Below are positions 28,296 to 38,234 of a stretch of DNA of 64,000 bases, piece by piece. The notes beneath the pieces were generated by a model. The model was given only the letters and a program-made list of their open reading frames with translations, was not told where the DNA came from and ran no database searches. This DNA comes from Burkholderiales bacterium. Lineage in GTDB: Bacteria > Pseudomonadota > Gammaproteobacteria > Burkholderiales > Burkholderiaceae_C. A program made the position numbers and the translations under genes. The number at the start of each line of letters is the position of its first letter. The stretch's first letter is position 1. The stretch spans positions 124,001 to 188,000 of the forward strand of contig JACRNC010000021.1 in assembly GCA_016219375.1 (NCBI GenBank), read 5' to 3'.

Positions 28296-28493
28296 GTCGG
28301 CTCGTGGGCGATGGGTCTTGTTGTGCGCGGCAGCCCGGCCGCGGGGCTCGCCGCCGCCCCGCCGCAGCGGGGCCGATAGCTGGCAAGGCCAAAAATAAAG
28401 CGCGCTGTCGAAACCGCTGCGGCCTAGGCCGCCTGCCTGTCTCGTTCAACGCGCCCATGGCGGTGGGCACTGCCCTCCAACCTATTGTTCTTA

Positions 28494-28578
28494 TGGTGCC
28501 GACGGCGAGACTCGAACTCGCACAGCTTTCGCCACTACCCCCTCAAGATAGCGTGTCTACCAATTTCACCACGTCGGC
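28494..28578 (-). tRNA. tRNA-Leu, anticodon GAG
   Basis: An 85-base tRNA including an encoded CCA end. The acceptor stem pairs GCCGACG with CGTCGGC. The D-loop AAATTGGTAGACACG and the T-arm GCGAG-TTCGAGT-CTCGC are standard, and the long variable arm marks a leucine tRNA. The anticodon stem CTATC/GGTAG encloses the loop TTGAGGG, giving anticodon GAG (codons CUC and CUU). The tRNA lies between secG and nuoA, all on the minus strand. Confidence 0.96.
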
Positions 28579-28915
28579 ATGGCGGCTTGCCGTCCGGCCG
28601 GCCACACGACACCCCCGGCTGCGCCAGGAGTGATCAGCGTGCGCTGCGCCGGGTCGCCCCGGGCAAACGCCCCGGGCCTGCATCAACCGATGTCGATCAG
28701 CCCGGGCAACCCGACCGGAGGACTTGCCCCGGAAATCATCAAAAACCTTCAGCCCCGGCAGTGAGGGAATGCACTGGACTGCAAAAGCTCTCGATTGTAG
28801 CCCGATCCCCTCGGATACGCCAGTCTGGCGCTGCACTCGCCAGCACGAGCGTCAACGGCGTGCAAGCCCGCGTGACGCCTTGCGCGGCAGCGCAGCAATC
28901 ACGCGGGACGGCTCG
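28579..28915. other. intergenic region between secG and tRNA-Leu with a candidate promoter
   Basis: No gene is seen in these 337 bases. On the minus strand a TACAAT hexamer (28794-28799) is a good -10 element. The matching -35 (CTGGCG, 18 bases upstream) is poor. It could drive the tRNA and perhaps contribute to nuo transcription. A run of five T (minus strand, near 28745) after a CCGGGGC stretch may mark the end of the secG transcript, but the hairpin before it is weak. Confidence 0.4.
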
Positions 28916-29287
28916 TCACTTGGTCGGGATCATTGCGGCGCCGGATGCCGGGGCCGCGGGGATGGCCGGAGCAGCCGGGCTGGCGGCGCTGGCCGCCTGC
29001 GGCGGAGCCACACGCTCCAGCACGCTGGTGCCGGCCGGCTGCTGCGCGCGGTGGTTGCCCAGGTAGGCCAGGCCCAGCGTGCAGACGAAGAAGACGGTGG
29101 CGCAGACCGCCGTCGAGCGCGACAGGAAGTTGGCGCTGCCGGTGGCGCCGAAGAGGCTGCCCGCTGCGCCGCTGCCGAAGGAGGCGCCCATGTCGGCGCC
29201 TTTGCCGTGCTGCACCAGCACCAGACCGATCATGCCGAGCGCCGACAGGATCTGGACGATCGAAACCAAGGTCACCATCCATTGCAT
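28916..29287 (-). CDS. secG: preprotein translocase subunit SecG
   Basis: Small two-helix subunit of the SecYEG channel (123 aa). The N-terminal helix (MVTLVSIVQILSALGMIGLV), the conserved loop VLVQHGKGADMGASFGSGAA and SLFGATGSANFLSRSTAV before helix 2 are diagnostic. The last 45 residues are Ala/Pro-rich and variable, as often in this order. It follows tpiA on the same strand by 46 bases, a conserved pairing. Confidence 0.95.
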   Translation of the reverse strand: MQWMVTLVSIVQILSALGMIGLVLVQHGKGADMGASFGSGAAGSLFGATGSANFLSRSTAVCATVFFVCTLGLAYLGNHRAQQPAGTSVLERVAPPQAASAASPAAPAIPAAPASGAAMIPTK

Positions 29288-29333
29288 GGCGTGTTGTCTC
29301 CAAGTTCAGTCAATGAGTTTGCGTGAGGCCGGC

Positions 29334-30080
29334 TTAGCCGGCAGCGCGGCAGATGGCCACGAAGTCAGATGCCTTGAGGGAGGCCCCGCCGATCAGGCCG
29401 CCGTCGATGTCGGGCTGGGCGAAGAGCGTGGCCGCGTTGTCAGGCTTGACACTGCCGCCGTAGAGCACTCGCATGGCATCGGCCCGCTGGGTCGCCGCGC
29501 GCAACTGGACACGAAGCAGCGCGTGGACCTCCTGGGCCTGCTCGGGCGTGGCGGTCTTGCCGGTGCCGATGGCCCAGACGGGCTCGTAGGCGACGACGAT
29601 CTCGCCGACGCAGGGGCCCAGGGTGTGGATCACGGCCGACAACTGGCGCTTGACCACGGCTTCGGTCTGGCCGGACTCGCGCTCGGCCAGGGTCTCGCCG
29701 ACGCAGACGATGGGCGTGATGCCGCGCGCCAGCGCGATCTTGGCCTTGTCGGCCACGGCCTGGTCGCCCTCGGCGTGATAGGCCCGGCGCTCGGAGTGGC
29801 CGACGATGACGTAGCGGCAGCCGAACTCGGCCAGCATGCCCGCCGACACCTCGCCGGTGTAGGCACCGTGTTCGTGGGCCGAGCAATCCTGCGCGCCCCA
29901 GGCCACGCCGCTGCCGGCCAGGGCCTGCGCCACGTCGCCCAGGTAGGGCGAGGGCACGCAGACGGCAACGTCGCACTTGAACGGTTGTCCGGCCAGGATG
30001 CCGGCCAGCAGCTCGGCATTGGCAGCACGGCTGCCGTGCATCTTCCAGTTGCCGGCAACGAGCGGGGTACGGTCGGTCAT
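29334..30080 (-). CDS. tpiA: triose-phosphate isomerase
   Basis: Glycolytic TIM-barrel enzyme interconverting dihydroxyacetone phosphate and glyceraldehyde 3-phosphate. It is 248 aa, normal. Catalytic residues are all present: N and K in AGNWKMHG near the start, the electrophilic histidine in IVGHSERR, and the base glutamate in [16 protein letters not shown]. The phosphate-binding YGGSVKPDN lies near the C-terminus. It sits between the MDR oxidoreductase gene and secG. Confidence 0.97.
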   Translation of the reverse strand: MTDRTPLVAGNWKMHGSRAANAELLAGILAGQPFKCDVAVCVPSPYLGDVAQALAGSGVAWGAQDCSAHEHGAYTGEVSAGMLAEFGCRYVIVGHSERRAYHAEGDQAVADKAKIALARGITPIVCVGETLAERESGQTEAVVKRQLSAVIHTLGPCVGEIVVAYEPVWAIGTGKTATPEQAQEVHALLRVQLRAATQRADAMRVLYGGSVKPDNAATLFAQPDIDGGLIGGASLKASDFVAICRAAG

Positions 30081-30126
30081 GGTGTGAAGGAATGGAAATC
30101 AGAGAAGGCGATGAGCGGCGACCTGC

Positions 30127-31125
30127 TCACCAGCTGAGCAGCAGCTTGCCGACATGGCCGCCGGCGTCCATGCGCGCATGCGCTTGGGCAACCTGCTCTG
30201 CGGCATAGACGCGGTCGATGACCGGACGCATGCGGCCCTGCTCCAGCCACGGCCACACCTGCTCGCGCACGGCGCGGGCGATGGCTGCCTTGAAGGCGAC
30301 CGGGCGGGCGCGCAGCGTGGAGCCGGTGATGGTGAGGCGGCGCATCATCAACTGGGCGGCGTTGAAGCCGGCCTTCACGCCGCCCTGCACGGCGATGATC
30401 ACCAGCCGGCCGTCCTCGGCCAGGCAGTCGACCTCGCGGGCGACGTAGTCACCGGCGACCATGTCGAGGATGACATCCACGCCGCGGCCGTCGGTCAGGC
30501 GCCGGGCCTCGACGGAGAAGTCGGCCTCGCGGTAGTTGATGGCATGGTCAGCGCCCAACTGCTGGCAGGCGGCCAGCTTGTCGGCGCTGCCGGCCGTGGC
30601 GATCACCCGCGCACCCCAGGCCTTGGCCATCTGGATGGCGGCCACGCCGATGCCGCTGCTGCCGCCCTGCACGAGCAGGGTTTCGCCCGGCTGCAGGCGC
30701 GCACGGTCGAAGACGTTGGACCAGACGGTGAAGACGGTCTCGGGCAGGCTGGCGGCCTCGACATCGCTCAGGCCAGCCGGCACAGGCAGGCACTGACCGA
30801 CGGGGGCCACGGCGTACTCGGCATAGCCGCCGCCGGACAGCAGCGCGCAGACGCGGTCGCCCACGCTCAGGCCCGCCTGGGCCAGGGCCGGGGCATCACC
30901 GGATTCGATGACGCCGGCCACCTCCAGCCCGGGCAGCTCGCTGGCGCCGGGCGGTGGCGGATACAGGCCCTTGCGCTGCATGACATCCGGGCGGTTGATG
31001 CCGCTGGCCTTCACGCGGATCAGGGCCTCGCCCGCACCGGCCACCGGTCGCTCACGCGTGACCATGCGCAGCACCTCCGGCCCGCCGGGCTGGGTGATGG
31101 CAATGGCACGCATGGAGGACGTCAT
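30127..31125 (-). CDS. NAD(P)H quinone oxidoreductase-like protein, zinc-less MDR family
   Basis: Medium-chain dehydrogenase/reductase of the quinone oxidoreductase branch (332 aa), probably reducing quinones or enones with NADPH. The N-terminal GroES-like domain has VKASGINRPDVMQRKGLYPP without zinc ligands. The nucleotide fold shows LVQGGSSGIGVAAIQMAKAW. The start at 31125 (MTSSMRAIAITQPGG) is chosen over longer options; the ATG at 31113 is also possible. It lies 57 bases after pnp and 46 before tpiA on the same strand. The substrate is unknown. Confidence 0.88.
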   Translation of the reverse strand: MTSSMRAIAITQPGGPEVLRMVTRERPVAGAGEALIRVKASGINRPDVMQRKGLYPPPPGASELPGLEVAGVIESGDAPALAQAGLSVGDRVCALLSGGGYAEYAVAPVGQCLPVPAGLSDVEAASLPETVFTVWSNVFDRARLQPGETLLVQGGSSGIGVAAIQMAKAWGARVIATAGSADKLAACQQLGADHAINYREADFSVEARRLTDGRGVDVILDMVAGDYVAREVDCLAEDGRLVIIAVQGGVKAGFNAAQLMMRRLTITGSTLRARPVAFKAAIARAVREQVWPWLEQGRMRPVIDRVYAAEQVAQAHARMDAGGHVGKLLLSW

Positions 31126-31182
31126 GGCACGGTCGGGGCCGGGCGACGATGAGACCATCGCCGCCCGATGCCGCATCGGCGG

Positions 31183-33309
<2,127 letters not shown>

Positions 33310-33370
33310 GCGGGTCTCCGGTATGAGAGGCGCCTGGTGGCGCGGGACACGGAGTCGGCCGGCGTGATGC

Positions 33371-33416
33371 CATTCCAGCAGGGTGCAGGGTGCAGGGTGC
33401 TCACCCTGCTGGAATG
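33371..33416 (-). promoter_or_regulatory. perfect 15-bp hairpin in the pnp mRNA leader
   Basis: CATTCCAGCAGGGTG (33371-33385) and its exact reverse complement CACCCTGCTGGAATG (33402-33416) flank a 16-base loop. The left arm and loop hold three tandem copies of GCAGGGT, so the stem can also form in shorter registers. It ends 62 bases before the pnp start, close to where the RNase III-cleaved hairpin lies in E. coli pnp. Confidence 0.7.
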
Positions 33417-33445
33417 ACACGACAACGCGACTGGCGGCTGACTCC

Positions 33446-33487
33446 AAAAAACAAAGAGCCTGTGCTGGGCAGTCCAGACAGGCTCTT
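33446..33487 (-). terminator. intrinsic terminator after rpsO
   Basis: Read on the minus strand, AAGAGCCTGT pairs perfectly with ACAGGCTCTT (10 bp, 14-base loop) and is followed by TGTTTTTT. It lies 17 bases after the rpsO stop and before pnp. It probably ends most rpsO transcripts, with read-through or a separate promoter feeding pnp. Confidence 0.88.
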
Positions 33488-33504
33488 GGCGCTCGATGCG
33501 ACCC

Positions 33505-33768
33505 TTACTTGCGCAGGCCCAGCTTCTGGATCAGCGCGGTGTAGCGGTCGGCGTCGCGGGACTTGAGGTAGTCCAGCAGCTTGCGGCGGCGGCTGACCAT
33601 GCGCAGCAGACCGCGACGACCGTGGTGGTCCTTGGCGTGCGTCTTGAAGTGCGGGGTCAGCTCGTTGATGCGGGCCGTCAGCAGGGCAACCTGCACCTCG
33701 GGCGAGCCGGTGTCGGCGGTGCCACGGGCGTTGGCCTGGATGATGTCGGCCTTGTTGATGTTGGACAT
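33505..33768 (-). CDS. rpsO: 30S ribosomal protein S15
   Basis: Primary 16S rRNA-binding protein of the small subunit platform (87 aa; the family is 87-89). The sequence [20 protein letters not shown] and [20 protein letters not shown] are the S15 signature with the conserved basic RNA-binding residues. The ATG at 33768 ([11 protein letters not shown]) has AAGGAAA upstream. It is transcribed ahead of pnp. A leader of about 160 bases with two strong hairpins precedes it and may mediate S15 feedback. Confidence 0.97.
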   Translation of the reverse strand: MSNINKADIIQANARGTADTGSPEVQVALLTARINELTPHFKTHAKDHHGRRGLLRMVSRRRKLLDYLKSRDADRYTALIQKLGLRK

Positions 33769-33803
33769 GGTGTCGTTTCCTTGTGAAATGAGGAACCGGC
33801 CCA

Positions 33804-33882
33804 CGGCCGCGATCGATAAGGCGATCGGCCGAAAGCGGTTTCCTCGGTCTGACTTGCGGAACGCGGGTGAAACCGACCCGCG
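33804..33882 (-). promoter_or_regulatory. structured rpsO leader, two hairpins
   Basis: Hairpin A spans 33862-33882 (CGCGGGT/ACCCGCG, loop GAAACCG on the plus strand). Hairpin B spans 33804-33831 (CGGCC plus GATCG paired with CGATCGGCCG, a 2-base bulge and a 6-base loop) and lies 36-63 bases before the rpsO start. S15 autoregulates through leader structure in several phyla; that it does so here is inference. Confidence 0.45.
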
Positions 33883-33937
33883 CCGTGCTGGCGCTGCGCT
33901 GACGAAGGGATAGCCCCACGTCGGGCACAGCCGGCCG

Positions 33938-33943
33938 AGTATA
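33938..33943 (-). promoter_or_regulatory. candidate -10 element of the rpsO promoter
   Basis: On the minus strand TATACT, inside GCGCTATACTCGG, is a good -10 hexamer 170 bases before the rpsO ATG. No clear TTGACA is found 16-18 bases upstream, which is usual for promoters in GC-rich betaproteobacteria. Confidence 0.4.
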
Positions 33944-34035
33944 GCGCAGGCGGGCTGCGCGGCGGCGGCCTCCCGGTGCGGCGGGATGGGCTGGGGCACG
34001 GCCTTGTCCCGCGGGGAAGGACGACCGGCGTTGCG

Positions 34036-34086
34036 GGTCGTTCGCGGGGTCGTTCGCGGGGTATTTCGCGGGTCTTTTTGGCGGGT
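34036..34086 (+). repeat. 12-base imperfect tandem repeat upstream of hsp20
   Basis: Two exact copies of CGTTCGCGGGGT (34039-34050 and 34051-34062) are followed by two degraded copies ending at about 34086, all sharing a TTCGCGGGT-like core. The array abuts the CTTGAA element of the candidate heat-shock promoter. Confidence 0.7.
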
Positions 34087-34115
34087 CTTGAAAGGCTGCG
34101 GCTCGCGCCCAAGTA
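34087..34115 (+). promoter_or_regulatory. candidate sigma-32 (heat-shock) promoter of hsp20
   Basis: CTTGAA (34087-34092) matches the sigma-32 -35 core. Fifteen bases later CCCAAGTA (34108-34115) resembles the -10 consensus CCCCATNTA. The pair lies about 100 bases before the small heat-shock gene, which makes the match more credible than chance. No experimental support. Confidence 0.45.
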
Positions 34116-34217
34116 GCGCAGCAACGGGGCGGCTGCAACCCTGCGGCAGCCGATGCCGCGCGGTGGAGCCCCGATTTCAGCCCGTTTGCATGTCACCCGC
34201 TCTCATAGGAGGTTCAC

Positions 34218-34682
34218 ATGTTCCTGATGCCTGTTTCGTCCCGCCATGCCACGCTGTCGCCGGAGTTCTCCCGCGCGGTGGATCGCCTGTTCGACGACAC
34301 CTTCGACCGCTTCTTCGGCTCTCGCCAGCAGGAAGGCGGTGATGCCGCGGTGGCGCAGCGCTCGCCGGCGCTGGACGTGGCGGAGAATGATGCCGGCTAC
34401 ACCGTCACCATCGACTTGCCCGGCGTGGCCAAGGAAGACGTGAAGGTGTCAATCGACGGCCGCCGCGTCAACGTGGAGGCCCAGACCCGCTCCACGCAGG
34501 ACAAGAAGGAAGGCGAGCGCGTGATCTACCGCGAGCGCTCGGTCTCCAGCTACAGCCGCAGCTTCACCCTGCCGGTAGAGATTGACCAGGGCGCCTGCCA
34601 GGCCAAGCTGGAGCACGGTGTGCTGACGCTGTCGCTGGCCAAGAAGGTGGCGCCGACGGCCACGCAGCTCACCGTGAGCTGA
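34218..34682 (+). CDS. Hsp20/alpha-crystallin family small heat-shock protein
   Basis: ATP-independent holdase chaperone (154 aa) that binds unfolding proteins in the cytoplasm. An N-terminal region of about 50 residues precedes the alpha-crystallin domain (about 50-145), with DVAENDAGYTVTIDLPGVAK and the hallmark LEHGVLTLSLAKK. The last residues (QLTVS) offer an LxV form of the IxI/V oligomerisation motif. AGGAGG lies 5 bases before the ATG. It is convergent with tsaD, with no strong terminator between them. Confidence 0.94.
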   Translation: MFLMPVSSRHATLSPEFSRAVDRLFDDTFDRFFGSRQQEGGDAAVAQRSPALDVAENDAGYTVTIDLPGVAKEDVKVSIDGRRVNVEAQTRSTQDKKEGERVIYRERSVSSYSRSFTLPVEIDQGACQAKLEHGVLTLSLAKKVAPTATQLTVS

Positions 34683-34778
34683 TCGCAGCGGATCGGCGGC
34701 GGATCGAACGCCACGGGCCCGGTCGCTCACCCTGCACGGGGCGGGCGCCGGGCCTGTCTCGCCTCTCGAGCAGAAGGC

Positions 34779-35867
34779 CTACAGGCTGGCCAGGTCCCAG
34801 CGCGGCACGACATCGAAGGCGTAGTCGCGGCGCGGCTGCTCGCGGCCGGTCTGCAGGCGCAGCGCGGCCGCCAGGGCGATCATGGCGCCGTTGTCGGTGC
34901 ACAGGGCGAGCTCGGGATAGTGCACGCGCACGCCGCGCCGGCTGCATTGCGTGCTGAGCTGCTCGCGCAAACGACGGTTAGCGCCGACTCCACCGGCCAC
35001 GACCAGGCGCTTGAGCCCGGTCTGCTTGAGCGCGGCCAGCGACTTGGCCACCAGCACATCGACGATGGCCGCCTGCGTGGACGCCGCCAGGTCGATGCGC
35101 TGCTGCTCGCACGGCGACTGGCCCAGCTTGCTCACCTGCGTGCGCACGGCGGTCTTGAGGCCGGCGAAGGAGAAATCCAGGTTGCCGCTGTGCAGCAGCG
35201 GGCGCGGCAGATCGAAGGCCCTGGGGTCACCCGTCTCGGCCAGCCGGGCCAGCGCCGGGCCGCCTGGGTAGCCCAGGCCGAGCAGCTTGGCGGACTTGTC
35301 GAAGGCCTCGCCGGCGGCGTCGTCCACCGTCTCGCCCAGCAGCTCGTAGCGGCCCACCCCGTCCACGCGCATCAGCTGCGTGTGGCCGCCGGACACCAGC
35401 AGGGCGATGAAGGGGAATTCGGGCGGATCGGCCGACAGGAAGGGCGACAGCAGGTGGCCTTCCAGGTGGTGGATGCCGATGATGGGCTTGCCCAGCGCCA
35501 GGCCCAGCGCGGCAGCCACGCCGGCCCCCACCAGCAGCGCGCCGGCCAGGCCGGGGCCGCGGGTGTAGGCAATGGCGTCCACCGAGCTCAGCTGGGCGCC
35601 GGCTTCGGCCAGCACCTGGCGGGCCAGGGGCACGACGCGGCGGATGTGGTCGCGCGAGGCCAGCTCCGGCACCACGCCGCCGTAGGCCTGATGCATGTCG
35701 ATCTGGCTGTGCAAGGCGTGGGCGAGCAGCGCGGGCACGGCGCCGGGACGGGTCTCGACCAGGGCGACGCCGGTCTCGTCGCAGGAGGATTCGATGCCGA
35801 GGATGCGGATGCCGGCTGACTGGGCCGAGGCCGGCAGGGCCGGCGCGCCGGCGGTGGGGGCGTTCAT
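34779..35867 (-). CDS. tsaD: tRNA N6-threonylcarbamoyladenosine transferase TsaD
   Basis: Transfers threonylcarbamoyl from threonylcarbamoyl-AMP to A37 of ANN-decoding tRNAs, together with TsaB and TsaE. It is 362 aa, slightly long because of an Ala/Pro-rich start ([19 protein letters not shown]). Motifs: [16 protein letters not shown], the metal-binding histidines in [22 protein letters not shown], and [13 protein letters not shown] near the C-terminus. Members of this family were formerly called glycoprotease Gcp. It is divergent from the NasT-type regulator gene. Confidence 0.96.
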   Translation of the reverse strand: MNAPTAGAPALPASAQSAGIRILGIESSCDETGVALVETRPGAVPALLAHALHSQIDMHQAYGGVVPELASRDHIRRVVPLARQVLAEAGAQLSSVDAIAYTRGPGLAGALLVGAGVAAALGLALGKPIIGIHHLEGHLLSPFLSADPPEFPFIALLVSGGHTQLMRVDGVGRYELLGETVDDAAGEAFDKSAKLLGLGYPGGPALARLAETGDPRAFDLPRPLLHSGNLDFSFAGLKTAVRTQVSKLGQSPCEQQRIDLAASTQAAIVDVLVAKSLAALKQTGLKRLVVAGGVGANRRLREQLSTQCSRRGVRVHYPELALCTDNGAMIALAAALRLQTGREQPRRDYAFDVVPRWDLASL

Positions 35868-35969
35868 ATCCAGGCGAGTCTATCGGCGGGCCGCGGCCCG
35901 CAAGCTCCCTGCTGCCCGCCGCCCCACTGCGGGGCCCGGATTGGCGTGGAATTTGCTGCCCGCTGGTGC

Positions 35970-36605
35970 ATGCCTCACTCCCCTGCCTCGCTGCGCCTGG
36001 TCATCGTGGCGCCGGAATCGCTGGCGCCCGACCCGTCGGATGCCGAGGCGCGGCAGGAGGCCGAGCGCTCGCGCAGCCTGCGCATCGGGCTGCTGGAGGC
36101 GGGCTACAACATCGTGGCCGTGCTGCCGGCGGATGCCTTCCTGCCCGACCGCATCGCGCAGATCCAGCCCGACATGATCGTGGTCGATGCCGAGAGCCAG
36201 GCGCGCGACATCCTGGAGCACGTGGTCTTCGCCACGCGCGACGACCGCCGGCCCATCGTCATGTTCACCGACGACGAGGACACCAGCCACGTGGGGGACG
36301 CCATCGCCGCCGGCGTGTCGGCCTATGTGGTGGCCGGCCTGGCCAGCGAGCGCATCAAGCCGGTGCTGGAGGTGGCCATGCTGCGCTTTCGCCATGAGGA
36401 AAACCTGCGCCGCGAGCTGGCCGACGCCCGCACCCAGCTGGAGGAGCGCAAGCTCATCGACCGCGCCAAAGGCCTGCTGATGGCCAGGCAGGGCTGCAGC
36501 GAGCAGGAGGCCTATGCCCGGCTGCGCAAGACGGCGATGGACCGCGGCCTGAAGCTGGCCGAGGTGGCGCAGCGGCTGATCGACGTGGCGGACATGCTGG
36601 GCTGA
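35970..36605 (+). CDS. nasT: NasT-type response regulator with ANTAR RNA-binding domain
   Basis: Transcription antiterminator for nitrate assimilation (211 aa). The N-terminal half (about residues 8-125) is a receiver-like fold with the acidic pocket strand PDMIVVDAESQARDI. The C-terminal ANTAR domain (about 145-205) has the conserved pattern ERKLIDRAKGLLMARQGCSE and AYARLRKTAMDRGLKLAEVA. ANTAR proteins bind paired hairpins in nascent RNA and stop terminator formation. Exactly such a pair follows 156 bases downstream in front of nrtA. The ATG at 35970 is preferred over an upstream GTG. A dedicated NasS nitrate sensor gene is not adjacent. Confidence 0.92.
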   Translation: MPHSPASLRLVIVAPESLAPDPSDAEARQEAERSRSLRIGLLEAGYNIVAVLPADAFLPDRIAQIQPDMIVVDAESQARDILEHVVFATRDDRRPIVMFTDDEDTSHVGDAIAAGVSAYVVAGLASERIKPVLEVAMLRFRHEENLRRELADARTQLEERKLIDRAKGLLMARQGCSEQEAYARLRKTAMDRGLKLAEVAQRLIDVADMLG

Positions 36606-36633
36606 GGCAGGTTGAGGCCGGCTGAGGCGGGCG

Positions 36634-36648
36634 GCACCACGCCGGTGC
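36634..36648 (+). promoter_or_regulatory. perfect NtrC-type enhancer site
   Basis: GCACCACGCCGGTGC is an exact GCACC-N5-GGTGC palindrome, the NtrC consensus. Its centre is about 119 bases upstream of the predicted sigma-54 start site, a normal enhancer distance. This implies activation of nrtABC under nitrogen limitation. Confidence 0.72.
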
Positions 36649-36733
36649 TGCACAGCCGGCCGCTCGTGCGTGCGCGGGCACGGCCACCGCACATCGATCC
36701 CCCGCTTGAGCCGACATGGTGCAGCCGCGCCTG

Positions 36734-36749
36734 GCACGGCTCGTGCAAC
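36734..36749 (+). promoter_or_regulatory. sigma-54 promoter of the nrtABC operon
   Basis: TGGCACGGCTCGTGCA has the invariant GG (-24) and GC (-12) with the right 10-base spacing (consensus TGGCAC-N5-TTGCW, one mismatch). Transcription would begin near 36760, immediately before the first ANTAR hairpin. Confidence 0.75.
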
Positions 36750-36760
36750 GCATATGGCGA

Positions 36761-36816
36761 GGTCAACGGCGACCTCCCCTGATTCCCTCTTCGTGTGCGG
36801 CTCAACGGCGGGCCGC
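36761..36816 (+). ncRNA. ANTAR two-hairpin antitermination element in the nrt leader
   Basis: Hairpin P1 (36761-36778) pairs GAGGTC with GACCTC around the loop AACGGC. Hairpin P2 (36797-36816) pairs GCGGCTC with GGGCCGC, with one G-U pair, around the same loop AACGGC. Both loops are six bases with A at position 1 and G at position 4, the defining features of ANTAR targets. The linker is 18 bases. The neighbouring NasT-type gene is the expected binding partner. Confidence 0.82.
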
Positions 36817-36828
36817 CCACCCTGGACG

Positions 36829-36905
36829 ACGGCGTCCCCACGTCTGACGGCTGCATGCCCTGGCATGCGGATGCGTCGGAGCGTGAGGACGCCGTTTTCT
36901 TTTTG
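36829..36905 (+). terminator. leader intrinsic terminator (attenuator) before nrtA
   Basis: ACGGCGTCC (36829-36837) pairs exactly with GGACGCCGT (36887-36895), followed by TTTCTTTTT. Between the arms sits a second perfect hairpin, GCATGCC/GGCATGC (36853-36868). It starts 12 bases after ANTAR hairpin P2 and ends 70 bases before the nrtA start, as expected for an attenuator relieved by NasT. Confidence 0.82.
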
Positions 36906-36974
36906 GCCCTCGGCCTTCAACCGCCCCGCCCCACTCAACCGCCCCGACCCATGAAAACCCCACAGGACACCAAG

Positions 36975-38198
36975 ATGAGCCGTCGTACCTTGATGCAGGT
37001 GGCTGCCGCCGCCAGCGCGTCGTCGCTGCTGCCCGGGCTGCAGGCCGGCGCCTGGGCCCAGGGCTCGGACAAGCCCGAGAAGGAGGAAGTGCGCATCGGC
37101 TTCATCCCGCTGACGGACTGCGCCTCGGTGGTGATGGCCTCGGTGCTGGGCTTCGACAAGAAGTACGGCGTGAAGATCATTCCGTCCAAGGAGGCGTCCT
37201 GGGCCGGCGTGCGCGACAAGCTGGTCAACGGCGAGCTCGACATGGCCCATGTGCTGTGGGGCCTGGTCTACGGCGTGCACATGGGCGCCGGCGGGCCGAA
37301 GAAGGACATGGCCGTGCTGATGAACCTGAACCACAACGGCCAGGCCATCTCGCTGTCGAAGAAGCTGGCCGACGCCGGCGCGGTGGACGGCACCAGCCTG
37401 GCCAAGACCATGTCGGCCAACAAGCGCGAATACACCTTCGCGCAGACCTTCCCCACCGGCACGCATGCCATGTGGCTGTACTACTGGCTGGCCACCTACG
37501 GCATCAACCCGATGAAGGATGCCAAGGTCATCACCGTGCCGCCGCCGCAGATGGTGGCCAACATGCGCGTGGGCAACATGGACGGCTTCTGCGTGGGCGA
37601 GCCCTGGAACCACCGGGCCATTGCCGACGGCATCGGCATCACCGCGGCCACCACGCAGGACATCTGGCGCGACCACCCGGAAAAGGCGCTGGGCACCACG
37701 GCCGACTTCGTCAGGAAGTACCCCAACACCTGCCGCGCCGTGATCGCCGCGGTGCTGGAGGCCAGCCGCTGGATCGACGCCGGGCTGCAGAACAAGCTGA
37801 AGATGGCCGAGACCATCGCCGGCAAGGCCTATGTGAACACCGGCGTAGACGTGATCAACCAGCGCATCCTGGGCCGCTACCAGAACGGCCTGGGCAAGAC
37901 CTGGGACGACCCCAACCACATGAAGTTCTTCAACGACGGCGCGGTGAACTTCCCGTACCTGACCGACGGCATGTGGTTCCTGACCCAGCACAAGCGCTGG
38001 GGGCTGATCAAGGAGCACCCGGACTACCTGGGCGTGGCCCGGCAGATCAACCAGATCGAGCTCTACAAGCAGGGCGCGGCGCTGGCCAAGGTCAGCGTGC
38101 CCAAGGAGCCGATGCGCAGCAGCAAGCTGATCGACGGCACGGTGTGGGACGGCAAGAACCCCAAGGCCTATGCCGACGGCTTCAAGATCCGCGCCTGA
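36975..38198 (+). CDS. nrtA: nitrate ABC transporter substrate-binding protein (NrtA/CmpA family)
   Basis: Periplasmic or lipid-anchored binding protein of the nitrate/nitrite/cyanate/bicarbonate importer family (407 aa). It opens with a twin-arginine signal, MSRRTLMQVAAAASASSLLP, cut near AWAQ, so it is probably Tat-exported and not a cytoplasmic NasS sensor. The mature part starts VRIGFIPLTDCASVVMASVL, the family hallmark, with TGTHAMWLYYWLATYGINP later. I chose 36975, with AGGA 7 bases upstream; an ATG at 36951 lacks a ribosome binding site. Nitrate as substrate is inferred from the NasT/ANTAR leader. Confidence 0.91.
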   Translation: MSRRTLMQVAAAASASSLLPGLQAGAWAQGSDKPEKEEVRIGFIPLTDCASVVMASVLGFDKKYGVKIIPSKEASWAGVRDKLVNGELDMAHVLWGLVYGVHMGAGGPKKDMAVLMNLNHNGQAISLSKKLADAGAVDGTSLAKTMSANKREYTFAQTFPTGTHAMWLYYWLATYGINPMKDAKVITVPPPQMVANMRVGNMDGFCVGEPWNHRAIADGIGITAATTQDIWRDHPEKALGTTADFVRKYPNTCRAVIAAVLEASRWIDAGLQNKLKMAETIAGKAYVNTGVDVINQRILGRYQNGLGKTWDDPNHMKFFNDGAVNFPYLTDGMWFLTQHKRWGLIKEHPDYLGVARQINQIELYKQGAALAKVSVPKEPMRSSKLIDGTVWDGKNPKAYADGFKIRA

Positions 38199-38234
38199 CG
38201 GCGCCCGCATGACGACTTCTTCAGGAGAGCAATC

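Noticed and set aside
34683-34778. GGCCCGG/CCGGGCC inverted repeat between hsp20 and tsaD as an intrinsic terminator
   Set aside because: Neither strand has a T-tract after the stem and the loop is long.
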